A stretch of DNA of 64,000 nucleotides from Gemmatimonadota bacterium (GTDB taxonomy: Bacteria > JAAXHH01). Made by a program: the position numbers and the translations under genes. Shown here piece by piece: positions 51,745 to 59,570 of this stretch (positions within the stretch are counted from its first letter, which is position 1; every line of letters begins with the position of its first letter). Location: the NCBI GenBank assembly GCA_026705925.1, contig JAPOZT010000031.1, positions 1 through 64,000 of the forward strand, given 5' to 3'. Under the pieces are notes generated by a model, which worked only from the letters and a program-made list of their open reading frames with translations, was not told the DNA's origin and made no database searches.

Positions 51745-52362
51745 TCAGTCCATTCTGCGGTACACCCCGACCACCTTGCCCACGATGGACACCTCATCGG
51801 TGACAATGGGTTCCATGGTCGGATGGGCGGGCACGAGTTCCACACGGTCGTTGCGCCGGTAGAATCGCTTGACCGTGGCTTCGTCTTCCAGCAGCGCGAC
51901 AACCGTTTCGCCGGTTTCGGCCACGGGCTGCTCACGGACCAGAACGTAGTCGCCGTCCTTGATTCCGTCTTCGATCATGCTGTCTCCGTGTACCTCGAGA
52001 GCGAAGACATTCCCGCCCTGCTTCACCATGCCTGACGGAAAATCCATGTACTCCTCGACGTTCTCTTCGGCGAGAATAGGCAACCCGGCGGCAACACGGC
52101 CGAGGAGGGGGACCCGGACGACGTCACCGGCACCTGGCGCCGACCCGTCCCTGGCCCCAACGATTTCTATGGCGCGGGGCTTCATGGGATCACGACGGAT
52201 ATGGCCCTTCTTCTCAATCGCCCGTAGGTGGTCGTAAGCCGCGCGGGTACTGATCCCGAACTGCTGTGCGATCTCCCTGACACTGGGTGGATACCCTATC
52301 TTGCCGACCTTTTTGCGTATGTAATCGTAAACGTTCCGCTGCTTTTCCGTCATCGCTTTCAT
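51745..52362 (-). CDS. lexA: LexA repressor
   Basis: This 205-residue SOS repressor has an N-terminal winged helix (MTEKQRNVYDYIRKKVGKIG, YPPSVREIAQQFGIS, then TRAAYDHLRAIEKKGHI) and a C-terminal autoprotease domain. The cleavage site is Ala-Gly in GRVAAGLPIL. The catalytic Ser is in HGDSMIEDGIKDGDYVLVRE and the Lys in EDEATVKRFY. A regular sigma70 promoter lies upstream, with a dyad between -35 and -10 that could be its own operator. GGGAG lies nine nt before the ATG. The HTH reads STRAAYDHL, which differs from the E. coli type. Confidence 0.95.
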   Translation of the reverse strand: MKAMTEKQRNVYDYIRKKVGKIGYPPSVREIAQQFGISTRAAYDHLRAIEKKGHIRRDPMKPRAIEIVGARDGSAPGAGDVVRVPLLGRVAAGLPILAEENVEEYMDFPSGMVKQGGNVFALEVHGDSMIEDGIKDGDYVLVREQPVAETGETVVALLEDEATVKRFYRRNDRVELVPAHPTMEPIVTDEVSIVGKVVGVYRRMD

Positions 52363-52433
52363 GAGATTGAACTCCCTGAAGCTTCGTGCGCGAGGTATGG
52401 TGATTCTTGAGGATCTAAGTCGGCTGTCAGCAA

Positions 52434-52462
52434 ATTATACACAACATACGGTTAGTCGTCAA
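52434..52462 (-). promoter_or_regulatory. lexA promoter with candidate operator
   Basis: Minus strand: -35 TTGACG (52457-52462), a 17-nt spacer, -10 TATAAT (52434-52439). Within the spacer lies the dyad AACcgtatGTT (plus-strand positions 52443-52453), where LexA could block its own gene. The half-sites resemble GAAC/GTTC-type boxes, but the centre is five rather than four nt, so this is a guess. The leader is about 65 nt. Confidence 0.65.
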
Positions 52463-52606
52463 TAAAAAAAAGAACTCCTATCATGGGCCAGTGGCGATAC
52501 CTCGAACGACGGCATACCCGGGAGGGTGCAAAAATCATGTGCGCAGGCCGCCGGCCGTCGTATATATTGATTCGACCGATCACGACCGCATGAACCGGAG
52601 ACCGCC

Positions 52607-52960
52607 ATGCCTGTAAATGAAATGATCCAGACCATGCTGGAGGAACTGCGCCAGATCGCCGATACCGAGGTGCACGTGGGCAAGCCGATGCAGATCGGCG
52701 ATGCCTGGGTGGTTCCGGTTTCCAGACTGTCCCTGGGGTTCGGCGCCGGGGGATTCGGCGGCGAGGACAATCAGAAGAAGGGGGCCGGGGGCGGCGTATC
52801 GGTCGAGCCGGTCGCCTTCCTGGTCATCCAGGGTGACCGCGCGCAACTGCTGCACATGAATTCGCCCAACAGCCCCATGGGCAAGTTGCTGGACATCATG
52901 CCGGACGTCATCGAGGAATTGAAGAGGTATACCCGAAAGGATAAAGACGGCGATCAGTAG
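52607..52960 (+). CDS. GerW (YtfJ) family protein
   Basis: This 117-residue protein has the GerW/YtfJ pattern: VNEMIQTMLEELRQIADTEV, VGKPMQIGDAWVVPVSRLSL, then GFGAGGFGG, SVEPVAFLVIQGDRAQLLHM and LDIMPDVIEELKRY. In Bacillus the family member is needed for spore germination, but homologues are common in non-sporulating bacteria, where the role is unknown. GGAG lies before the ATG. It diverges from lexA and is convergent with the OPT-like transporter gene, whose 3' end overlaps it by 7 nt (52954-52960). Confidence 0.88.
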   Translation: MPVNEMIQTMLEELRQIADTEVHVGKPMQIGDAWVVPVSRLSLGFGAGGFGGEDNQKKGAGGGVSVEPVAFLVIQGDRAQLLHMNSPNSPMGKLLDIMPDVIEELKRYTRKDKDGDQ

Positions 52961-54960
52961 ACCAGGGGCGCCACGGTCTTGGAAATCAGTGCGATCGCGA
53001 CCGTGGCCATGCCTACCAGCCCCGTGCCGCAGGCGTAGCCGGCCGCCAGGACCGGCGTGTACCGCATCCATTTTTGCCTGCCGAATTTCCGCTCCATGTA
53101 GTACCTGCCCAGCAGCGCACCCAGAAACTGCGGGATGAAGGCGTGAGGCACCGTGCCCACGCTGGCGATCACACCGAAGATCAGCATGACGGGAAGGTTG
53201 AAGGCCGCCAGGACGGCGTAGGCCAATACGCCGAAGGCCGCGCCGCCTACCATGTACGGGACCTTCAGCGCCTCGATCAGGTAGCTCGACTCGAACCCCG
53301 ATCCTGCCGTGCTGGAGTACCACAGCGCCTGCATGGTGGCCTGCTGCTGCCAGAACTTCTGTGCGTAGGGATAGGCCTGCGACGGTATGGGCGCAAGTCC
53401 CCATACGAAGTGCCAGAAAAGCAGGCTGCAGACGAGCAGGACCGGGATCATGACCAGTTCCGCCTTCAACACGCTCGTGAACCGGGTGCCGGTCAGCTCG
53501 ACCTCTCGGAAGGCCTGGGCCTGGCCGCCGTAGTTGAAAATCGGGATCGGCGCGAACCAGATGTCCACCCCCTTGTAGCCGCTGAGGATAAAGGTGGCCT
53601 CCTTGATGAGGGGGAACTGCAGATCGGCGCCCGTGATGGCGCGCAGACGGGCGCTCGCGTACGAACTGAGCGGTGTGTAGAGGAATCCGTAGAACACGAA
53701 GAAGAGGATGGGGAACCCGGGCACCAGGCGCCAGCTCAGGACGACGTAGCCGACCGTCAGGAGCAGGAAGGCGCCGAAAATCAGGGAAATGGGGAAATCA
53801 CCCCGGCCGGGCGGCGTGGTGCTCCTGGCGGCCGGACCGGCGGCCGGACCGGTCTTCGATCCTTCGCGTTTCGCTCCGGCCGATCGTTTCCTGAGTCCGG
53901 ACAGGATGCTCCATCCACCGATCAGGGCGACGGCGAATCCCGTGCCGATACGTACGCTCATCCAGAAATCGATATCGTTGACGAGCGTGGTCTGGATGGC
54001 GTCCATGCCCGGCGACCACGTGCGCAGGATGCCGAAATCGTAGAGCAACGGATTGACGACCACGGTAAGCAGCGCGCCGACGGCGGAACCGACCACGATC
54101 CAGAAGGGCAGCACGAACCCCGTCAGCACCGGCCCCAGACCCAGTTCGACCGCCATGGCCGCAGCGGGCAGGATGTTCTCCGTATTGCGGGTCAGGTCGG
54201 CGAAGGGAATGGGAATCAAGGTGATCGGCTCAGCCAGCAGCGCGCCCGTGACCGCCGGTATGCCGATGTAGAATGCGCCGAAGACGAGTCCCAGCATGGC
54301 CCCTATGCTGAAGGCGCGCCAGCGCCACGATTCCTGTCCCGCGGAACTCTCCGCCAGGGCCGTAGCGCCCTCCGCCTGGATCGGGGCCAGGGGGAAGGGC
54401 AGCCGCTCCACGTCCGCCGTAACCCTGAAGAGTCCGTAACCCAGGGTGAAGGCGCTCGCCCGGTTGAAGATGTGGAGCACGGCGATGAGCAGGATGGGCA
54501 CCAGCCATTCCCCGTGCAGCAGCGTGCGCAATACGATGGCGTCGGAATCCGCGCCGGGAGAGATCCAGGCAGGGATCTGGTCGTCGATGCCGAAGGCCCG
54601 GGCGCCGGGGGACTGGACGAAGTACTGGTACCAGATGAGCTGGGCGAAGGGGCCGCCGGAAAGCGCCAGACCTACGCCGGCGGTGAGGCTGGCCGCCACG
54701 TAGTACAGCATGTAGATTTCCTGGCGGCTGAGCGTGGTGAAGGACCGGCGCGCGACTTCGATGAACAGGATGATCGTGGTCCATTCCGCCGCGGGCCCGA
54801 GGCTCTGCCCGGCGATCAGGTTCAGATAGATCGAACCCGGTATCATGAACAGCCCCAGGAAGACGATCCCGATGACCGTCTTTACATTGAACCCTTCCTC
54901 GTAGACCTGGGGATGGTCGGAAAAGGCGGAGGCTGACAGGTCGTCCTTGACGAGGGTCAT
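52954..54960 (-). CDS. OPT-superfamily-like membrane transporter
   Basis: This 668-residue integral membrane protein has about 14-16 hydrophobic segments. YNLIAGQ-type loops (SIYLNLIAGQSLGPAAEWTT), RLPFPLAPIQAEGATALAES and GFVLPFWIVVGSAVGALLTV resemble oligopeptide-transporter (OPT) family proteins and related DUF6784/6785 proteins. OPT members import peptides or metal-siderophore complexes with protons. A hydrophilic loop of about 40 residues (near residue 360) is rich in Gly, Ala and Pro and may be another expanded linker. The lipoprotein gene lies upstream, 21 nt away, and the two probably share a promoter. Confidence 0.6.
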   Translation of the reverse strand: MTLVKDDLSASAFSDHPQVYEEGFNVKTVIGIVFLGLFMIPGSIYLNLIAGQSLGPAAEWTTIILFIEVARRSFTTLSRQEIYMLYYVAASLTAGVGLALSGGPFAQLIWYQYFVQSPGARAFGIDDQIPAWISPGADSDAIVLRTLLHGEWLVPILLIAVLHIFNRASAFTLGYGLFRVTADVERLPFPLAPIQAEGATALAESSAGQESWRWRAFSIGAMLGLVFGAFYIGIPAVTGALLAEPITLIPIPFADLTRNTENILPAAAMAVELGLGPVLTGFVLPFWIVVGSAVGALLTVVVNPLLYDFGILRTWSPGMDAIQTTLVNDIDFWMSVRIGTGFAVALIGGWSILSGLRKRSAGAKREGSKTGPAAGPAARSTTPPGRGDFPISLIFGAFLLLTVGYVVLSWRLVPGFPILFFVFYGFLYTPLSSYASARLRAITGADLQFPLIKEATFILSGYKGVDIWFAPIPIFNYGGQAQAFREVELTGTRFTSVLKAELVMIPVLLVCSLLFWHFVWGLAPIPSQAYPYAQKFWQQQATMQALWYSSTAGSGFESSYLIEALKVPYMVGGAAFGVLAYAVLAAFNLPVMLIFGVIASVGTVPHAFIPQFLGALLGRYYMERKFGRQKWMRYTPVLAAGYACGTGLVGMATVAIALISKTVAPLVY

Positions 54961-54981
54961 GCCCTGGCGCTTTCGTTTGCG

Positions 54982-55461
54982 TTATGGATCCGCGGGGGGC
55001 TCGGCGACGGGCAGTTTGAGCCAGACGTCCGTAACCTTTAACAACGTTCCGGAGACGTGGCGTATCTCCTCGGAGTTACGGATCAACCGAAGGCCATCGA
55101 AGGTAAATCGGTCCTCGTACTGCTGGTTGTCGGTCACGAAGTAGAACACGTTGTCCAGCACGCTCCAGCGTCCGTTCTGGATATTCACCGTCGTGGAATC
55201 CGAAACGGAAATCGTATCGACCTGGCCGTATCGGCCGTCGGTGCTGAGGCGGAGCCGTCCGCGTACCTGCGGCGGGACCAGCACGATCCGTTCCTCCGTG
55301 CTGCCGGAATCGGTCTGGATGGTGGAGTTGACCGTTCGGCTTTCGAGATCGTAGTCTCCTACAAGGGGCCTGGCGACCTTGCCGGGGCCGACAACATCCT
55401 CGCTGCATCCCGCGATCAACGCGCTGAAGAGCACACCGTAAGTCAGAATCTGCTTGAGCAA
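54982..55461 (-). CDS. Small lipoprotein of unknown function
   Basis: I propose the TTG at 55461 as start: GGAG lies six nt before it, and the protein then begins LLKQILTYGVLFSALIAGCS (written without the initiator), a lipoprotein signal with lipobox LIAG-C. The mature part of about 135 residues looks beta-rich (VGDYDLESRTVN, RGRLRLSTDGRYGQVDTISV, NGRWSVLDNVFYFVTDN), like a lipocalin-type or META-like single-domain envelope protein. No family is certain. The OPT-like gene follows on the same strand. A clear promoter lies about 170 nt upstream. Confidence 0.65.
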   Translation of the reverse strand: MLKQILTYGVLFSALIAGCSEDVVGPGKVARPLVGDYDLESRTVNSTIQTDSGSTEERIVLVPPQVRGRLRLSTDGRYGQVDTISVSDSTTVNIQNGRWSVLDNVFYFVTDNQQYEDRFTFDGLRLIRNSEEIRHVSGTLLKVTDVWLKLPVAEPPADP

Positions 55462-55629
55462 GGATTTCTCCGGCGGGATGACCGTGGTGTGGCGCCACGG
55501 AATGGCGTCAGCATAGCGCCAGCGAATGTCACCACGAATTGGCATACAGAATGGCGCAATGTTCGATGTAGGCCGGCGGCGATTCGGACCGCTTTCACGC
55601 GGCCGGTTCACCGGTCCGGGACGATTGAG

Positions 55630-55658
55630 ATAATAGGCACGCCCCCTGTGTGCGTCAA
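55630..55658 (-). promoter_or_regulatory. Promoter of the lipoprotein and OPT-like genes
   Basis: Minus strand: CGC, -35 TTGACG (55653-55658), a 17-nt spacer, -10 TATTAT (55630-55635). The leader to the TTG start is about 165 nt. Confidence 0.7.
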
Positions 55659-55691
55659 GCGATTACAGGTCCGTCCGCCGGCAAATTTCGC

Positions 55692-55720
55692 TTGACGTTT
55701 ACCGGCTCGCGGATTAGAAG
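55692..55720 (+). promoter_or_regulatory. Promoter of the third Gfo/Idh/MocA gene
   Basis: CGC, -35 TTGACG (55692-55697), a 17-nt spacer and -10 TAGAAG (55715-55720). It is divergent from the lipoprotein promoter, with 33 nt between the two -35 hexamers. The leader to the ATG at 55778 is about 50 nt. Confidence 0.55.
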
Positions 55721-55777
55721 TGATGGGCTTTTTACAGGCGGAACCAGTACGGCAATCGCACTACAGAGGCGAATCTC

Positions 55778-56881
55778 ATGACAGCCCTCAAGGCCGGCAT
55801 CATAGGATGCGGAAACATCAGCAGCGTATATTTCGAAGCGGGACGCAGGTTCGAGGCTTTCGACGTGACCGCCTGCGCCGACATGGTCCCGGAACGGGCG
55901 CGGGCCAAAGCCGCCGAATACGAGGGCGTGGAGGCCCTTTCAGTGGAAGCCTTGCTGGACGATCCCGCCATCGAGATCGTCATCAACCTTACCATTCCCG
56001 CCGCCCATGCCGAGATTGCACGGGCCGCGCTGGAACACGGTAAATCGGTGTATTCGGAAAAACCCATGGCGGTCCGGAAGGAAGACGCCCGCGCCTTGCT
56101 CGACCTCGCGGAGCGCGAGGGGAAACTGGTGGGCGGGGCGCCGGACACCTTCATGGGCGCCGGCATTCAGACCTGCCGCAAGCTCATCGACGACGGCTGG
56201 ATCGGCGAACCGGTGGCGGCCACGGCCTTCATGCTGAGTGCGGGGCACGAAAGATGGCATCCCGATCCCGCCTTCTTCTACAAGCCCGGCGCGGGACCTA
56301 TGCTGGACATGGGGCCGTACTACGTGACGGCCCTGGTCAATCTGCTGGGACCGGTCGCCCGGCTCACGGGCGCCGCACGCATCACCCATCCCGTGCGCAC
56401 CATTACGAGCGAGCCCCTTCGCGGAGGGCAAATCGAGGTCGAGGTGCCGACGCACCTGGCGGGCCTGCTCGAGTTCGAAAGCGGGCCCATCGGGACGATC
56501 GTGACCAGTTTCGACGTATGGCACCATGAACTCCCCTGCATCGAGATATACGGGTCGGAGGGCTCCCTGAGCGTGCCCGATCCAAACTCCTTCGGCGGGC
56601 CCGTGAAACTGCGCCGGGGCGGCGCGGAGCACTGGACCGAAATGCCCCTGAGCCACGGTTACGAGGAGCAAAACCGCGGCCTGGGCGTGGCGGACATGGT
56701 CTACGCCTTGCGATCGGGCCGTCCGCACCGGGCCAGCGGCGAACTCACTCGCCACGTGCTGGACGTCATGCTGTCCATCGAGGAATCGTCGGAATCGGGA
56801 CGGCACATCTCGCTGGAAAGTACCTGTGCCCGGCCGGCCCCGCTGCCGCTCGGACTGGCGCCCTATACCCTGGATACCTAG
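55778..56881 (+). CDS. Gfo/Idh/MocA family oxidoreductase
   Basis: This 367-residue protein has the Rossmann start LKAGIIGCGNISSVYFEAGR and the canonical EKP motif in SVYSEKPMAVRKEDARALLD. GAGPMLDMGPYYVTALVNLL is the C-terminal-domain active-site helix, here with Tyr instead of the more common His. It is a probable NAD(P)-dependent sugar or inositol dehydrogenase. It lies 8 nt before the DUF815 ATPase gene, so the two are probably co-transcribed even though the functions seem unrelated. Confidence 0.92.
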   Translation: MTALKAGIIGCGNISSVYFEAGRRFEAFDVTACADMVPERARAKAAEYEGVEALSVEALLDDPAIEIVINLTIPAAHAEIARAALEHGKSVYSEKPMAVRKEDARALLDLAEREGKLVGGAPDTFMGAGIQTCRKLIDDGWIGEPVAATAFMLSAGHERWHPDPAFFYKPGAGPMLDMGPYYVTALVNLLGPVARLTGAARITHPVRTITSEPLRGGQIEVEVPTHLAGLLEFESGPIGTIVTSFDVWHHELPCIEIYGSEGSLSVPDPNSFGGPVKLRRGGAEHWTEMPLSHGYEEQNRGLGVADMVYALRSGRPHRASGELTRHVLDVMLSIEESSESGRHISLESTCARPAPLPLGLAPYTLDT

Positions 56882-56888
56882 ACCCTTT

Positions 56889-57896
56889 ATGGCCGATCAC
56901 CCCGCAAGGACCCTTTCCGATCTGTTGCCGCGCCTCGAAAGGCTGTTGGGCCGCATCGAATCGCTGGTCTCTGCCTATTCGGAAGGGCGCGACGGACGGA
57001 CCGGGCAGGACGGGCGGACCGGGCAGGACGGGTGGACCGGGCGGACCGGGCAGGACGGGTGGACCGGGCCGACCGGGCGAACCGGGCAGTCCGGCGCGTC
57101 AGACGACGCGTTCGCCGGCTCCATCGCGTTCCGGTGGGGGAAGCGGACAGGGAAGGGCTGCCTGGAACCCATCGTGCACCCCGATCTGGTGGACCTGGTC
57201 GATCTCTTCGGCCTGGACCGCGAGATCGGGATCCTGGACCGGAATACCCGCCAGTTCGTCCGGGGGATGCCCGCGAACAACGTGCTGATCTGGGGGGAAC
57301 GGGGCACGGGCAAGTCTTCGGTGGTTAAAGGCCTCCTGGCCCGGTACGCCGGCGAAGGCCTGCGCATGATCGAAGTCCGCCGGCAGGACCTGATGGATCT
57401 GCCCGAGATCGTCGATCTCCTTTGGGACCGCCCCGAGCGTTTCGTCCTGTTCTGCGATGACCTGTCCTTCATGGAAGACGAATTCGATTATCTCGAGCTC
57501 AAGGCGCTCCTCGAAGGCAGCCTCTCCGCCCGGCCCGACAACGTGCTCGTCTACGCCACGTCGAACCGCAGGCACCTGATGCCTGAGAAGCTTGCAGACA
57601 ACACGTTTCGCTTCAGTCCGGACGACGATGAAATCCATCCCCAGGAAACCGTGGAGGAGAAGGTCTCGCTGAGCGACCGGTTCGGCCTGTCCATCGGTTT
57701 CTACCGGATCACCCAGGACACCTATTTCCGAATCGTCCGCCATCTCGCCGACCAACGCGGCCTCGACATGGACACGGGACTGCTGAGACGGGAATCCCTC
57801 CGGTGGCTCCAGCGCGCCAGCGGCCGTTCGGGCCGGGTGGCGCGGCAGTTCGTGGACGACCTCGAGGGCCGGCTCAAACTGGGCGAATCGCCGTAG
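56889..57896 (+). CDS. DUF815 AAA ATPase with Gly-rich insert
   Basis: This 335-residue protein has the DUF815 core: LDRNTRQFVRGMPANNVLIW followed by Walker A GERGTGKSSVVKGLL, Walker B RFVLFCDDLSF, sensor 1 NVLVYATSNRRHLMPE and FGLSIGFYRITQDTYFRIVR. Biochemical function is not known for the family. I chose the ATG at 56889. Residues 34-68 are a repetitive stretch of Gly-Gln-Asp-Gly, Thr-Gly and Trp units that is not part of the family; it sits between the N-terminal helix and the FRWGKR segment. The 3' end is duplicated just downstream. Confidence 0.9.
   Translation: MADHPARTLSDLLPRLERLLGRIESLVSAYSEGRDGRTGQDGRTGQDGWTGRTGQDGWTGPTGRTGQSGASDDAFAGSIAFRWGKRTGKGCLEPIVHPDLVDLVDLFGLDREIGILDRNTRQFVRGMPANNVLIWGERGTGKSSVVKGLLARYAGEGLRMIEVRRQDLMDLPEIVDLLWDRPERFVLFCDDLSFMEDEFDYLELKALLEGSLSARPDNVLVYATSNRRHLMPEKLADNTFRFSPDDDEIHPQETVEEKVSLSDRFGLSIGFYRITQDTYFRIVRHLADQRGLDMDTGLLRRESLRWLQRASGRSGRVARQFVDDLEGRLKLGESP
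56986..57095. repeat. In-frame 9/18-nt repeats in the DUF815 gene
   Basis: cggaccgggcaggacggg-type 18-nt units and 9-nt half units (cgggcggac, cgggtggac) are repeated through this stretch and keep the reading frame. They encode a Gly-x-x-Gly pattern. Sequence drift between units is low and occurs mostly at single positions. Confidence 0.85.
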
Positions 57897-57937
57897 AGTC
57901 AAGGCTGGCTCAAACCGGGCGAATTGCCGTAGATTCA
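57867..57937. repeat. 35-nt duplication of the DUF815 gene end, stop codon included
   Basis: 57867-57901 and 57903-57937 differ at only four of 35 positions. The first copy holds the last codons and the stop TAG of the ATPase gene; the second lies in the spacer and has its own TAG, exactly 36 nt later and so in the same frame. Confidence 0.9.
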
Positions 57938-57977
57938 GCCCCGCCGCGATAATTTGGGAACCGCGTTTCTTTCCCGC

Positions 57978-58006
57978 TTGACACGTTATTTTTCACCGCC
58001 TAATCT
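57978..58006 (+). promoter_or_regulatory. Promoter of the molybdenum hydroxylase genes
   Basis: CGC, -35 TTGACA (57978-57983), a 17-nt spacer, -10 TAATCT (58001-58006). The leader to the TTG start at 58113 is about 100 nt. Confidence 0.6.
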
Positions 58007-58112
58007 ATGTAGGATATTTGCTGCTTGAGCCCGCGTGTATCCGGGTGTCCGGTTTTACGACGATTTCATTTACGCAGTCCACAATTCAAGGTTTACAGCA
58101 AAGGAGTGTGTC

Positions 58113-58985
58113 TTGCACGCATTCGACTACGCCACGCCCGAAAGCGTGGCCGATGCGGTGGTAATGCTCAGCGATCACGGGAAGAACGCCTGTGTGCTCG
58201 CGGGCGGCACGGACCTGATCGTGCAGCTTCGGGAGAACCGCAGGCGTACCGATCTCGTGGTGGACGTCAAGAAAATCGCGGAGTTGAACGCCTTGTCCTA
58301 CGACGACGCGACCGGCCTCTCGGTCGGGGCGGCCGTGCCCTGCTACCGGATCTACGGGGACGCGGAAATCGCCGCGGCCTATCCCGGACTCATGGACGCG
58401 GCCAGGCTGGTGGGCGGTACGGGGATACAGGGCAGGGCCAGCCTGGGCGGGAACCTGTGCAACGCCTCCCCGGCGGGCGATACGATTCCCCCCATGATCG
58501 TCCTTTCCGGCGAGGCGGAAATCGCTGGTCCGAACGGAACGCGGAGGGTGGCCGTGGAAGACTTCTGCACGGCGCCCGGACGCACCGTGCTGGAGGACGG
58601 GGAGTTCCTGGTGTCGCTCCATTTCCCGGCACCGGCACCGAACTCCGGCGCGTTCTACCGCCGCTTCATTCCCCGCAACGAGATGGACATCGCCGTGGTC
58701 GGCGTCAGCGCGTCCGTCGTACTCAGTGAAGACCGTTCCTCATTCGTGTCGGCGCGTATCGCCGTCGGCGCCGTGGCTCCGACGCCCCTCTTCGTGCGTG
58801 AGGCCGGGGACGCCCTGGCCGGACAGCCCGTGTCCGACGAAACAATTGGGCGGGCGGCCGACCTCGCCCGCGACGCGGCCAGGCCCATCAGCGACATGCG
58901 GGGCACCGCCGAATACCGCAAGCATCTGACCAGCGTATTGACGCGCCGGGTTGTGGAAGGCGCGGTTCAACGAGCCAAGGAGTAG
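58113..58985 (+). CDS. Molybdenum hydroxylase FAD-binding (medium) subunit
   Basis: This subunit of about 290 residues carries FAD between the iron-sulfur and molybdenum subunits of xanthine dehydrogenase/CO dehydrogenase-type enzymes. VLAGGTDLIVQLREN is the first FAD loop and ASLGGNLCNASPAGDTIPPM the second. I use the TTG at 58113: AAGGAG lies six nt upstream and the protein then begins HAFDYATPESVADAV, the usual beginning of the family. It is the first of three genes in the order medium, small, large. Confidence 0.93.
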   Translation: MHAFDYATPESVADAVVMLSDHGKNACVLAGGTDLIVQLRENRRRTDLVVDVKKIAELNALSYDDATGLSVGAAVPCYRIYGDAEIAAAYPGLMDAARLVGGTGIQGRASLGGNLCNASPAGDTIPPMIVLSGEAEIAGPNGTRRVAVEDFCTAPGRTVLEDGEFLVSLHFPAPAPNSGAFYRRFIPRNEMDIAVVGVSASVVLSEDRSSFVSARIAVGAVAPTPLFVREAGDALAGQPVSDETIGRAADLARDAARPISDMRGTAEYRKHLTSVLTRRVVEGAVQRAKE

Positions 58986-58991
58986 CCGTCG

Positions 58992-59462
58992 ATGTCGAAA
59001 AAAGTACACGTACAGACCACCATAAACGGAGAATCCGTCGATTTCCTTTGCGAACCGCGCAACAGCCTGCTCGAGGTGCTCCGCGACGACCTGGATCTCA
59101 CCGGCGCCAAGGAAGGGTGCAACAACGGCAACTGCGGGGCCTGCAACGTGATCATGGACGGCAGGCTGGTAAACTCCTGCTGCGTGCTGGGGGTCGAAGC
59201 CGACGGATGCGAGATCACGACCATCGAAGGCATCGGGTCCGCCGCCAACCTCCATCCGCTGCAGCAGAAGTTCCTCGAACACGCGGCGCTGCAATGCGGA
59301 ATCTGCACGCCTGGATTCATCGTATCCGCCAAGGCGTTGCTGGACGAGAACCCGAACCCCTCGGAAGACGAGGTGCGCTACTGGCTGGCTGGCAACCTGT
59401 GCCGCTGCACGGGGTATGACAAGATCGTCCGCGCGGTCCTGGACGCCAGGAACGGCGCCTGA
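58992..59462 (+). CDS. Molybdenum hydroxylase [2Fe-2S] (small) subunit
   Basis: This 156-residue protein has two [2Fe-2S] domains. The plant-type cluster is bound by GCNNGNCGACNVIMDG and the later Cys-Cys of LVNSCCV; the C-terminal cluster by QCGICTPGFIVSA and LCRCTGYDKIV. It passes electrons from molybdopterin to FAD. It starts 6 nt after the medium-subunit gene, so translation is probably coupled. Length and motifs are normal for the family. Confidence 0.95.
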   Translation: MSKKVHVQTTINGESVDFLCEPRNSLLEVLRDDLDLTGAKEGCNNGNCGACNVIMDGRLVNSCCVLGVEADGCEITTIEGIGSAANLHPLQQKFLEHAALQCGICTPGFIVSAKALLDENPNPSEDEVRYWLAGNLCRCTGYDKIVRAVLDARNGA

Positions 59463-59570
59463 CCCCGGTCGGTTCAAGGACAGGATGACGGAACGCACCA
59501 GGCAATCGATCGGCTGAATGGTCACGATCTAAAATGATCAGAAGGAAATGACTTAACGGAGGGAACAGAC

